A DNA stretch of 38,102 bases. Source: Bacilli bacterium. GTDB lineage: Bacteria; Bacillota_I; Bacilli_A; RF39; UBA660. The notes beneath the pieces are model-generated. The model ran no database searches and was not told the origin of the DNA. It saw only the letters and a program-made list of their open reading frames with translations. Location of the stretch: NCBI GenBank assembly GCA_017544525.1, contig JAFYEA010000010.1, positions 1-38,102 on the forward strand, read 5' to 3'. The number at the start of each line of letters is the position of its first letter. The first letter of the stretch is position 1. The position numbers and the translations under genes are program-made. Shown one piece after another: positions 31,943 through 38,102 of this stretch.

Positions 31943-32359
31943 ATGAATGAAGAATTAGATAGAGAAATAAAAAAAGGAAATTGTGTTCCAGGAATTAATT
32001 ATATTTCAATTTATAATGATGATAAGAGTAGAGAAATTTATGAAGTATATCTTAAAAATGAAAATGAATATAAAGTTGTAGGCATATGGCATTGCAAAGG
32101 TAATAAACTTGGCAAATATTCTAAAGGTATTTATGATGAATTAAAGAGACAAGGAATGTATGAACCAGGATGTATGTTTATGGCTTTGGAAGTAAAAAAT
32201 AAAGAAGAATATGATAAGTTTATGAATTATTTAATTTCTATTAGAGATAAAGAAGTTTCTTATACTGATGTATATATGGAAAAGAGTAAAATTATTAAAT
32301 ATGATTTTAGTAAAGCAAATCGAATTAAAATTGATCAAGAACAATTAAATAAAGAATAA
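31943..32359 (+). CDS. Small unknown protein
   Basis: 138 residues; AGAGG precedes ATG 31943. An alpha/beta protein without signal or membrane segment: NCVPGINYISIYNDDKSREI at the start, EYKVVGIWHCKGNKLGKYSK in the middle, GCMFMALEVKNKEEYDKFM later, ending in a charged tail. I recognise no motif. Its own promoter lies just after the repeats downstream of the recombinase, so it could be the first gene outside, or the last gene inside, a mobile element. Confidence 0.6.
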   Translation: MNEELDREIKKGNCVPGINYISIYNDDKSREIYEVYLKNENEYKVVGIWHCKGNKLGKYSKGIYDELKRQGMYEPGCMFMALEVKNKEEYDKFMNYLISIRDKEVSYTDVYMEKSKIIKYDFSKANRIKIDQEQLNKE

Positions 32360-32385
32360 AAATATGCTTTTGAAGTATATGATTA

Positions 32386-32414
32386 TTGACAATAACAATC
32401 TATAATGATATATT
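32386..32414 (+). promoter_or_regulatory. Promoter of the free-standing RNA
   Basis: TTGACA (32386-32391), 17-base spacer, TATATT (32409-32414) with a TGA extension. Predicted start near 32421. Confidence 0.75.
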
Positions 32415-32420
32415 ATTTGT

Positions 32421-32590
32421 ACCTGAACCAGCAATTATAGCTAAACCTTTTGGGGTTAGAAGCTACGGCTGGCAGGTTTATTGAGATGTACTCTGGTAAT
32501 TAGAACCAGCATATATCTCACTCAACCAATTATTAGGAAATGGGTAAGCAATTGGAGCTTACTTCAGATTAACTGATATTGTTTTTTTAT
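32421..32590 (+). ncRNA. Structured small RNA, no known family
   Basis: The 321 bases between 32360 and 32680 hold no gene but a promoter-driven RNA of about 165 bases ending in seven Ts. Hairpin 1: ACCTG/CAGGT (32421-32425 with 32473-32477), CCAGC/GCTGG, TAGCT/AGCTA and AACC/GGTT stacked in register (19 pairs in all). Hairpin 2: TGAGAT/ATCTCA (32482-32487 with 32515-32520) with CTGG/CCAG above. Hairpin 3: GTAAGC/GCTTAC (32544-32562), whose loop AATTGG can pair with the upstream CCAATT (32526-32531), a pseudoknot. The terminator stem is weak. It has none of the features of 6S, SRP or tmRNA that I know. A second promoter before 32681 suggests it is a separate transcript. Confidence 0.65.
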
Positions 32591-32652
32591 TTGCTATAAA
32601 AGTTATAAGTCAAATCCTACGATTCATAGGTTGAATTCTTAATAATCAATAG

Positions 32653-32658
32653 TATAAT
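32653..32658 (+). promoter_or_regulatory. -10 promoter element
   Basis: TATAAT 22 bases before ATG 32681; gives the XRE-VanZ gene its own start, independent of the upstream RNA. Confidence 0.55.
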
Positions 32659-32680
32659 TTTTTGTGAAAGAGGGATGATT

Positions 32681-33769
32681 ATGGATATAGAAAAAATATC
32701 AAACCTAATAAAAAATAAAAGAAAAGAAAAAGGATTAACTCAAGAAGAATTGGCTGAGAAGATCAATGTCACTGAAAAGGCAATATCAAGATGGGAAACT
32801 GGTAGAGGTACTCCTGATATTTCTTTATTAATTCCTTTATCTAAAACATTAGGTATATCTGTTGGAGAATTACTAAATGGAAAAGAAGACAAAGGTGAAG
32901 AAAAGAATATTAAAGATATTATCAAATATATAGATGAAACAAATAAAAAGAAAAACAAATTTATAATTCCTATTTGTATAGTTATATATATTGCTTTATT
33001 ATTGCTATATTTAAACTATTTAAGAGTGGAATATTCAAGTGGGGCTTTCCATTTTGATTATATGGGAGAATTAGTTGTGTTTTTATTTTTCGCTTTTGCA
33101 ATTGGTTTTAATAATAATTTACTTTCAAATTATTATTATGATAAAGTTGAAGATAAAAACAAAATGAAAAAAATCACATATATTATAGCTTTAGTATTAT
33201 ATACAATAACTCTAATAAACTTAACTAACTATGGAAGAAGATTAATTGGGTTTAATACATATAATTTGATTCCTTTTAAAACATTACTTGGATATTGGGC
33301 ATTCTTTGATAGTAGAACATTTATGTTGAATGTTATAGGAAATATTTTTATATTAATGCCTATGCAATATTTAATATTAAGAATCTTCAATATTAAAAAG
33401 TTTAGTATAAATGTCATTATAAGTGCATTAATTGGATTATTTTTGGAAGCATTTCAATTTATTACAAAAAGAGGTGTATTTGATATAGATGATATAATTC
33501 TTTATGTCTTAGGAACAAGTTTAATGTATTTCTTATATGATCTAGTTGTTAATAAAAGAAAAGTAAATATAAACAAAAAACATTTAATAATAGGTTTTAT
33601 ATCAGCAATAATAACATTTGTGTTATTTGAAGCATTAAGTTGGTATTGTTTTGGTGATATACCTACAATAAGAATATTTTTAAGATTAATAATATTCTTT
33701 ACTATTATTTATTTCATAATATTAAAAGTATTTAATTTTATTATGAGCAAAATAAATAAAAAAAGATAG
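32681..33769 (+). CDS. XRE-type HTH fused to VanZ-like membrane domain
   Basis: 362 residues from ATG 32681 (AGAGGG upstream). Residues 4-60 are a classical XRE helix-turn-helix (ISNLIKNKRKEKGLTQEELA, VTEKAISRWETGRGTPDISL). After a Lys/Asn linker come several membrane helices from about residue 92 (IIPICIVIYIALLLLYL, LVVFLFFAFAIGF, ITYIIALVLYTITLI, FMLNVIGNIFILMPM and others), of which the region with YNLIPFKTLLGYW, NVIGNIFILMPM and RGVFDIDDIILYVLGTS has the VanZ pattern. VanZ-like proteins modulate resistance to glycopeptides in some species; the HTH-VanZ combination is a membrane-tethered regulator form. Likely senses envelope conditions; target unknown. Confidence 0.85.
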   Translation: MDIEKISNLIKNKRKEKGLTQEELAEKINVTEKAISRWETGRGTPDISLLIPLSKTLGISVGELLNGKEDKGEEKNIKDIIKYIDETNKKKNKFIIPICIVIYIALLLLYLNYLRVEYSSGAFHFDYMGELVVFLFFAFAIGFNNNLLSNYYYDKVEDKNKMKKITYIIALVLYTITLINLTNYGRRLIGFNTYNLIPFKTLLGYWAFFDSRTFMLNVIGNIFILMPMQYLILRIFNIKKFSINVIISALIGLFLEAFQFITKRGVFDIDDIILYVLGTSLMYFLYDLVVNKRKVNINKKHLIIGFISAIITFVLFEALSWYCFGDIPTIRIFLRLIIFFTIIYFIILKVFNFIMSKINKKR

Positions 33770-33795
33770 AAGCAATTTAGTTTCTATCTTTTTAT
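33763..33795. terminator. Bidirectional terminator between convergent genes
   Basis: 9-bp stem AAGATAGAA/TTCTATCTT (33763-33771 with 33782-33790), with a 10-base loop and T-runs on both strands. Confidence 0.8.
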
Positions 33796-33801
33796 ATATT
33801 G

Positions 33802-34314
33802 TTATTTCGTTAATAATGGTAGATTGCAAGCATATAATATATCATTTACTTGTTCGATATCATATATGTTATTTTTTATACACCATTTAATTGCAATATC
33901 AAAATATGAATTATCAGCTAATGAATCATGATTTGCTTTTAGTAGTTTATCAAAATCTTTTTGATTTAATTCGAGAGCGAGTCCTAGACATATTGCAGTA
34001 TATCTTGAAACATATTTTGTTTCGCCAGTTCGAATTTTAGAAAATGTTCTTTTATCCACAAAAGCTTTCTTATAAATATCTGGATCAGTTAGATTCTTTT
34101 TGTCAATGAATCCAAATAGCACTTCCTTAAAGGTTGGTTCTAGCACAACTTTTTTAATCTCGGCTTTTGCTCTATCTATTGTTCCAGTACTAGGTGATAA
34201 TGAATATCTAATATCTGGTTGTTCATTTTTCTTTTTTTCCTGAAGTTCTCTTAATTCTAATCTCAAATCATATGGTATTTCTTTTTTTATTCTTTTCTTT
34301 TTTATAAAAAACAT
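33802..34314 (-). CDS. HTH-like regulatory protein
   Basis: 170 residues; ATG 34314 with AAAGGAG upstream on the minus strand. A basic N-terminus (MFFIKKKRIKKEIPYDLRLE) precedes a helical domain with EVLFGFIDKKNLTDPDIYKK, RTFSKIRTGETKYVSRYTAI and LGLALELNQKDFDKLLKA, an XRE-like helix-turn-helix layout, and a C-terminal part (SYFDIAIKWCIKNNIYDIEQ, VNDILYACNLPLL) that I associate with small HTH proteins common in Firmicutes next to stress or accessory genes. It probably binds DNA; divergent placement next to the 621-residue gene and the shared palindromic promoter suggest it controls that gene and itself. Confidence 0.6.
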   Translation of the reverse strand: MFFIKKKRIKKEIPYDLRLELRELQEKKKNEQPDIRYSLSPSTGTIDRAKAEIKKVVLEPTFKEVLFGFIDKKNLTDPDIYKKAFVDKRTFSKIRTGETKYVSRYTAICLGLALELNQKDFDKLLKANHDSLADNSYFDIAIKWCIKNNIYDIEQVNDILYACNLPLLTK

Positions 34315-34334
34315 ATAAAAGTCTCCTTTACTGC

Positions 34335-34371
34335 GACTTTAATAAGTCACATATATGTTATAATTATATCA
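34335..34371. promoter_or_regulatory. Overlapping divergent promoters with a dyad operator candidate
   Basis: Plus-strand TGTTATAAT (34356-34364) and minus-strand TGATATAAT (34371-34363) overlap through the palindrome TATAATTATA. Next to them is the dyad GACTT-TAAT-AAGTC (34335-34348), in the leader of the HTH-like gene. Both promoters cannot be bound by polymerase at once, and the dyad is a natural repressor site. Confidence 0.65.
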
Positions 34372-34398
34372 TGAAATGTGTATTAGGTGGTGGTTTCA

Positions 34399-36264
34399 AT
34401 GATAAATGTTTATAATAGTTTGGGTTATAAGAATTTTTTTGAAAAAAAGGAGAATCAACAAAAACTTATTGATTATGTTACGAAGAATGGTTTAGTAATT
34501 TCTGGTTTTGAACATGAATATATAAATGCTTATGAAAATGTAGAGGATAAAAATGGAATTCAATTCGTTGTTGAAAAGGGAAAAGAAAAAATATTTAAAG
34601 AAATAAAGCCGCATATTACTAATAATGATGTATGGAAATTAAGAATATTGGAATCAAAAACACTTGATTATTTTTTGTGTGAGAATGCTATTACTAATCA
34701 AGGAAAATGTGCAATAAATATACTAAACAAAGATATATTGCCATCTTATAGTAGATATGATTCTTTTGAGGTACAAGTTTCAGGATTTAATTGCTCCAAA
34801 GTTAAATTGTTTACTAAAAATGGAAAAATAAAAACTGATTTAGCAAGAGATGTTTGTAATGATCAAACAACCGCATTATTTAAAATAAATTTTTCAGAAG
34901 AATCTGTGGTAAAAGATGATAGATTAAATGTTATTTGTGGAATTGTATATAGATTTGGAAAATGTGATAATCATTTTCTTAAAAAGAATGATTTCTATTT
35001 TGCGGGTTTTAGAACTCATTTTGGAGACTTTACTTTATATTTCCCTAAGGAAGATTTAATAGATGAAGAAAATTTGCTTGATACATTACTTTCCAAGGAA
35101 AAACTAAATGATTATGTCTATATTGAGAGTTTGTGTTCTATACAAGGAGATGCATATTTAAGTGATGAAAGATCCAGATATCAACCTAACTATGAAAATA
35201 ATCTATCACTTTGTAGAAGAGCATTTAATGAGGAAGAATATAATTTTTTATATAATTACTTAAGAGAAGATTGTAAGTATAAATCAAATAATTGGCAATT
35301 AAATGGTCGCGATGAAATATTAAAAAAATTTAAAGAAATTAGTACACCTAAATGTAATATTGAAATGGAAAAAATATTATTATTGTCCACTGATAATGAA
35401 GAAAAGAAAAAATATGAAGGCAAAGAAATACTTCTTTATACTGAAGAAGGGAAAGATGTTAAAAACCCATTTTATGTTGAAACTGATGAAAATGGAAAAA
35501 TATACAATATTGAGATGGATTCAAATTCAATTGCACATTGGGGCGTTAATTACTCACCAAGTGTTTATTGGAATAACTTGGCTTACATAGAAAATATAGA
35601 AAAGAAGTCTCATGAAGAAGCATTAAAAAAGATAAACAGTCTTGAATTTAATGAAAATTTTGATACATATTTTGAGATATTGTGTTCGAATGTAAAAAGT
35701 AAACTTAATGATAACAAATTTAGTAAGAAAAAAAGTAGAGATGTGCATTATTTTTCAACTGTAAAAATATCAAAAAATGTAAAAGATAAACAATATGATA
35801 TTGTATATAATAGAAGTAATAATTTTGGCGTTGATGATTTGTTATTTTATAATTACTTATTGTTGTTATTTAATCAAGAAAAAGGAAATAAAGGACTTAA
35901 ATCAAATTATTATAAGAATCGAATTGGAATAAAATTTGCACATGAAAATGAAGAAATTTTTTATAACTTTGATGATTTGAAAAAGATATATGATAGAATA
36001 TTAAAAGTAATTGAATTATTATCTAATCCATTGGATAAAAAAGCGTTGAAAAATAAAATTCTTTTTCTAACAATTGATACATCTATTTTTCCTAGCGATA
36101 TAACATATAAATATTTAAGCACAAAGGGTAAAATTGATGTATTTGAGCAAAATAGAGAGGAATTAATACGTTTTTATAAAGAATTTATAAAAAAGATGAC
36201 AATTCTTATAAATGTTGCAAAGAAGAATGAATGTAATTATGTTAGTTTAATTATTTCACACTAG
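34399..36264 (+). CDS. Large unknown protein, divergent from HTH-like regulator
   Basis: 621 residues. ATG 34399 has AGGTGG 8 bases before; an in-frame GTG at 34387 lies inside that site. Not recognised. Residues about 1-60 are short alpha/beta (NVYNSLGYKNFFEKKENQQK); about 110-240 are beta-rich with several cysteines (YFLCENAITNQGKCAINILN, VSGFNCSKVKLFTKNGK, FYFAGFRTHFGDFTLYFP); about 290-460 helical; the end has YKYLSTKGKIDVFEQNREEL and a helix. No signal peptide or membrane span. Tryptophan/histidine pairs such as SIAHWGVNYSPSVYW might be catalytic, but this is speculation. Codon use and A+T content match the rest of the window. Confidence 0.65.
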   Translation: MINVYNSLGYKNFFEKKENQQKLIDYVTKNGLVISGFEHEYINAYENVEDKNGIQFVVEKGKEKIFKEIKPHITNNDVWKLRILESKTLDYFLCENAITNQGKCAINILNKDILPSYSRYDSFEVQVSGFNCSKVKLFTKNGKIKTDLARDVCNDQTTALFKINFSEESVVKDDRLNVICGIVYRFGKCDNHFLKKNDFYFAGFRTHFGDFTLYFPKEDLIDEENLLDTLLSKEKLNDYVYIESLCSIQGDAYLSDERSRYQPNYENNLSLCRRAFNEEEYNFLYNYLREDCKYKSNNWQLNGRDEILKKFKEISTPKCNIEMEKILLLSTDNEEKKKYEGKEILLYTEEGKDVKNPFYVETDENGKIYNIEMDSNSIAHWGVNYSPSVYWNNLAYIENIEKKSHEEALKKINSLEFNENFDTYFEILCSNVKSKLNDNKFSKKKSRDVHYFSTVKISKNVKDKQYDIVYNRSNNFGVDDLLFYNYLLLLFNQEKGNKGLKSNYYKNRIGIKFAHENEEIFYNFDDLKKIYDRILKVIELLSNPLDKKALKNKILFLTIDTSIFPSDITYKYLSTKGKIDVFEQNREELIRFYKEFIKKMTILINVAKKNECNYVSLIISH

Positions 36265-36397
36265 TGGTGACTGAAAATATTAAATAAATAATGTAATATA
36301 TTTGAAGGAGTAGTTTTTACATCAAGTGATCCATGTATTTATAAATATGAAAAGTATATAAAAAACTGATTTACAAGCAAAATAAAGGAGTTTAAAT
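36265..36397 (+). other. Intergenic region between two unknown genes
   Basis: 133 bases with no gene. AGTTTTT (36311-36317 area) and AAAAACT (36360-36366 area) could form a long-range stem. Strong AAAGGAG precedes the next start. Nothing else visible. Confidence 0.4.
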
Positions 36398-37168
36398 ATG
36401 AAGGAGAAAAAAATAAAAATATTGAATAAAGAATATGCAAAAAAAATGTTATCATTGAGAGATCAAACAAATTTGCCTTTAACTGATTTTGAATGTGAGT
36501 GTTATTCTAATTGCTTTTATACAATTTATGAATTAACAGGTAAACAATTTTCATTTGAACAAATATTTGATGTGTATGATTTTTTTACAGATGTTTTAGA
36601 TGGTAAAAAACCAGAAATTGATATGTTTAGTTATAAGGATGCGTTTAAAGGTTTTTATAGATTATCAAAAAGATATTCTACTACTAAGAATTTAACAGAA
36701 GAAGAGCGTATTTATTTGTGCTTTTCTATATATACAGCACATTGTATTTTAGTTTTTGATGAAAAAACCAATTCAACAAAATGGAATATGGAATGTTTTG
36801 AAAATGGTCCAGAATATATAAAAAAAGAATATGAATATGAAAAAACTATTAAAAATGAATTAAATCTTAAAAAGTATTCTGATCCTAGTAAGGATAATTA
36901 TGGATTAAGTGAAGATAATCCGATAGAAGTTTCAGCTGTAGCTATTGAGTATCAATACATGCGAGCTCTTGTTACAGAAAAAGACGAAGAGATTGAATAT
37001 GAAAGAATTGGTTCAACAACTGGTAAAGATGATATTATAATTGATATGTATTGGGTATATGTGAAAGGAAAAAAGGATAAGAATAAACCACTAGCCACTT
37101 TATATATACATCCATATGGTATTGAAAATACGGAATATACTCCGAAAGGTTTCAAATTTTATAAATAG
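36398..37168 (+). CDS. Unknown protein
   Basis: 256 residues; AAAGGAG 8 bases before ATG 36398. N-terminal part helical with cysteines (DFECECYSNCFYTIYELTG, EERIYLCFSIYTAHCILVF), C-terminal half (about 165-256) beta-rich: NYGLSEDNPIEVSAVAIEYQ, EIEYERIGSTTGKDDIIIDM, YWVYVKGKKDKNKPLATLYI, YTPKGFKFYK. No signal or membrane span. The pattern 'GLS-NPI-V' followed by 'Y-R-GS' and a D-Y segment reads like a compact domain found in several uncharacterised Firmicutes proteins, but I cannot name it. Probably in one unit with its neighbours. Confidence 0.6.
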   Translation: MKEKKIKILNKEYAKKMLSLRDQTNLPLTDFECECYSNCFYTIYELTGKQFSFEQIFDVYDFFTDVLDGKKPEIDMFSYKDAFKGFYRLSKRYSTTKNLTEEERIYLCFSIYTAHCILVFDEKTNSTKWNMECFENGPEYIKKEYEYEKTIKNELNLKKYSDPSKDNYGLSEDNPIEVSAVAIEYQYMRALVTEKDEEIEYERIGSTTGKDDIIIDMYWVYVKGKKDKNKPLATLYIHPYGIENTEYTPKGFKFYK

Positions 37169-37214
37169 GAGTAAAATAAAAAATATAATTAATCAATATT
37201 TAAAGGAGGAAATA

Positions 37215-37769
37215 ATGAATATAAAAAAATATCAAGATTTTGGATTTATATGTCAAGATGATTATATATATACTCTACATGAAATGCATGAAATAGATGA
37301 AAATCAAACTGATGCTGTTGCGTGTATGATTATGATGTATATACTTATAGAAAAGTATTATAATGAAACAATTAAAAATGGAGATATTAAAGAAGCAACA
37401 AAAATGTGTTTAAATGGAGCGTTTTATTTACATGTTATTTGGGGTATATTATTTCAAGATATTCAATTAATGTTTAATAAAATGACAATGCTTGAAGTTA
37501 ATGAAGATGATCTAAATATTAGCAAAAATGATTATAAAATAACTAAAGATTTGTTTAATGTTTCTAGAATATTAGAAGATTATATTTATGAATCTGATAC
37601 GAATCAAATCAAAGATGATTTTTCTCAAATAATGAAAAAAATATGGAATATACTAGAAGATTATATGGATAATGATTATAAGTATAATATTGGAAAGTCT
37701 CCAAGAGATTTTGAATTACTATTGAATGCATTAAAAAACAAATTAAAGGATAAAAAACCAATAGAGTAA
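37215..37769 (+). CDS. Unknown helical protein
   Basis: 184 residues. ATG 37215 has AAAGGAGG 7 bases upstream; earlier in-frame starts overlap the previous gene and lack a site. Helical, with YIYTLHEMHEIDENQTDAVA, CMIMMYILIEKYYNETIKNG, LNGAFYLHVIWGILFQDIQL and a C-terminal charged helix. The hydrophobic segments are amphipathic rather than membrane-spanning. It follows the 256-residue gene by 46 bases and probably shares its transcript. No family recognised. Confidence 0.6.
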   Translation: MNIKKYQDFGFICQDDYIYTLHEMHEIDENQTDAVACMIMMYILIEKYYNETIKNGDIKEATKMCLNGAFYLHVIWGILFQDIQLMFNKMTMLEVNEDDLNISKNDYKITKDLFNVSRILEDYIYESDTNQIKDDFSQIMKKIWNILEDYMDNDYKYNIGKSPRDFELLLNALKNKLKDKKPIE

Positions 37770-37786
37770 AAAAATAATTATTGATT

Positions 37787-37814
37787 TTGACTTTTTGTAA
37801 AAATGTGCTATTAT
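37787..37814 (+). promoter_or_regulatory. Promoter of the terminal small RNA
   Basis: TTGACT (37787-37792), 16-base spacer, TATTAT (37809-37814) with a TGC extension; start expected near 37821. Confidence 0.65.
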
Positions 37815-37820
37815 GATGCT

Positions 37821-37915
37821 GGAATTGAATTCCTTTTTATGTGACACCTAGTCAAACTGCATTATTTTCAATGTACCAAATAGATAATTACTCTGACACC
37901 ACGTCAGAGTTTTTT
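37821..37915 (+). ncRNA. Small RNA with paired TGAC-GTCA hairpins
   Basis: About 95 bases from promoter to terminator with no coding capacity. Hairpins: GGAAT/ATTCC (37821-37833) plus Ts; TGAC-ACCTA-GTCA (37842-37854); TGCATT/AATGTA (37858-37875); and the terminator ACTCTGAC-ACCAC-GTCAGAGT (37890-37910) with six Ts. The second and last hairpins share the stem TGAC/GTCA and the loop beginning ACC, a tandem motif that recalls, but does not match, known twin-hairpin riboswitches. It precedes a gene starting at the window edge, but another promoter (38027) lies between. Confidence 0.55.
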
Positions 37916-37927
37916 AATGCTTTGGAA

Positions 37928-37947
37928 CGGAATATAGTAATATTCCG
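37928..37947. repeat. Perfect inverted repeat
   Basis: CGGAATAT-AGTA-ATATTCCG, 8-bp arms and a 4-base loop; there is no T-run on either side, so it is more likely a protein site or RNA structure than a terminator. Confidence 0.5.
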
Positions 37948-38026
37948 ATGATTTGCTTCATTGTTCACACTTCTATTAAAAAGTCAACAATTTTGATGAA
38001 AAAGTATTCGTAAATTGACAATTTAA

Positions 38027-38102
38027 TGATATAATTTTGTTGTAATGTATTTCTTTCGAAATATATTGGAAAGGAGGCAAATCTTAAAAAATATGAATGC
38101 AG
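38027..38102 (+). promoter_or_regulatory. Promoter and leader of a gene at the window edge
   Basis: Extended -10 TGATATAAT (38027-38035), a hairpin TATTTC-TTTC-GAAATA (about 38047-38062), then AAAGGAGG (about 38070-38077). The first ATG, at 38094, is about 16 bases from the ribosome binding site, farther than usual; an unusual start codon nearer to it is possible. Only three codons of the gene are visible. Confidence 0.5.

Noticed and set aside
32421..32590. 6S RNA or SRP RNA assignment for the free-standing RNA
   Set aside because: The 5' and 3' ends do not pair into a closing rod with a central bubble, and no SRP tetraloop-type core (GGAA with AGCAG) is present.
37842..37910. Guanidine-II (mini-ykkC) riboswitch
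   Set aside because: Twin hairpins are present, but the loops are ACCTA and ACCAC rather than ACGR, and no guanidine exporter follows in the window.
1..38102. Mycoplasma-type code (UGA read as Trp)
   Set aside because: UGA ends the ABC ATPase in an ATGA overlap, tryptophans are TGG, and no gene needs UGA as sense.

Overview
The window is strongly A+T rich. It looks like a chromosomal segment of an AT-rich low-GC Firmicute, most likely an uncultured gut lineage of the Bacilli near the Mollicutes. That placement is inferred from base composition, strong AGGAGG-type ribosome binding sites, a T-box, an infC-rpmI-rplT operon with an L20 leader, and archaeal/eukaryotic-type prolyl-tRNA synthetase. 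UGA is a stop here (it ends the ABC ATPase at 21160-21162) and tryptophan is TGG, so the Mycoplasma code is not used. Most promoters are extended -10 elements (TGnTATAAT), often placed directly after the T-run of the preceding intrinsic terminator, with very short leaders.

Layout. 1-3.6 kb: the end of a protein with a kinase-like glycine loop, an HD phosphohydrolase, a HIT-family protein and a gene broken by an in-frame stop. 3.6-6.4 kb (minus): a small acidic protein and a large surface protein (three Ig-like BIG2 domains, a metallo-beta-lactamase fold and cell-wall-binding repeats). 6.4-14.7 kb: small housekeeping and unknown genes, including a second HD hydrolase, a left-handed beta-helix transferase, a Nudix hydrolase, trmB, a lipoprotein, and an operon of an acidic protein, a DUF948-like membrane protein and a YtxH protein. 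14.7-16.3 kb: T-box RNA and proS. 16.4-19.8 kb: a large unknown protein and a sortase-type surface protein. 19.8-22.9 kb: a strong promoter, a structured leader with terminator, a 21-codon peptide gene, a three-gene ABC-2 exporter operon and a small basic protein. 22.9-24.4 kb: L20 leader, infC (apparent AUA start), rpmI, and rplT with an added SAP-like domain. 24.4-29.2 kb: a coiled-coil membrane protein, a Smr protein, rsmE, a membrane-anchored acidic protein and mtaB. 29.28 kb: elongator tRNA-Met(CAU).

From the tRNA rightward the content looks accessory: a small unknown protein and a large serine recombinase, then about 250 bp of nested inverted repeats that may hold recombinase sites, an unknown protein, an apparently free-standing structured RNA (about 32.42-32.59 kb), an XRE-VanZ fusion protein, and an HTH-like protein on the minus strand. 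That HTH-like protein shares an overlapping, palindromic promoter with a 621-residue protein of unknown function, which two more unknown proteins follow. The last 300 bases hold another small RNA with its own promoter and terminator, then the promoter and leader of a gene that starts at the edge.

The best candidates for something undescribed are the leader RNA plus peptide before the ABC exporter, the two free-standing RNAs, the repeat field downstream of the recombinase, and the divergent unknown cluster at 33.8-37.8 kb. No CRISPR array, insertion sequence, rRNA or replication origin was seen.
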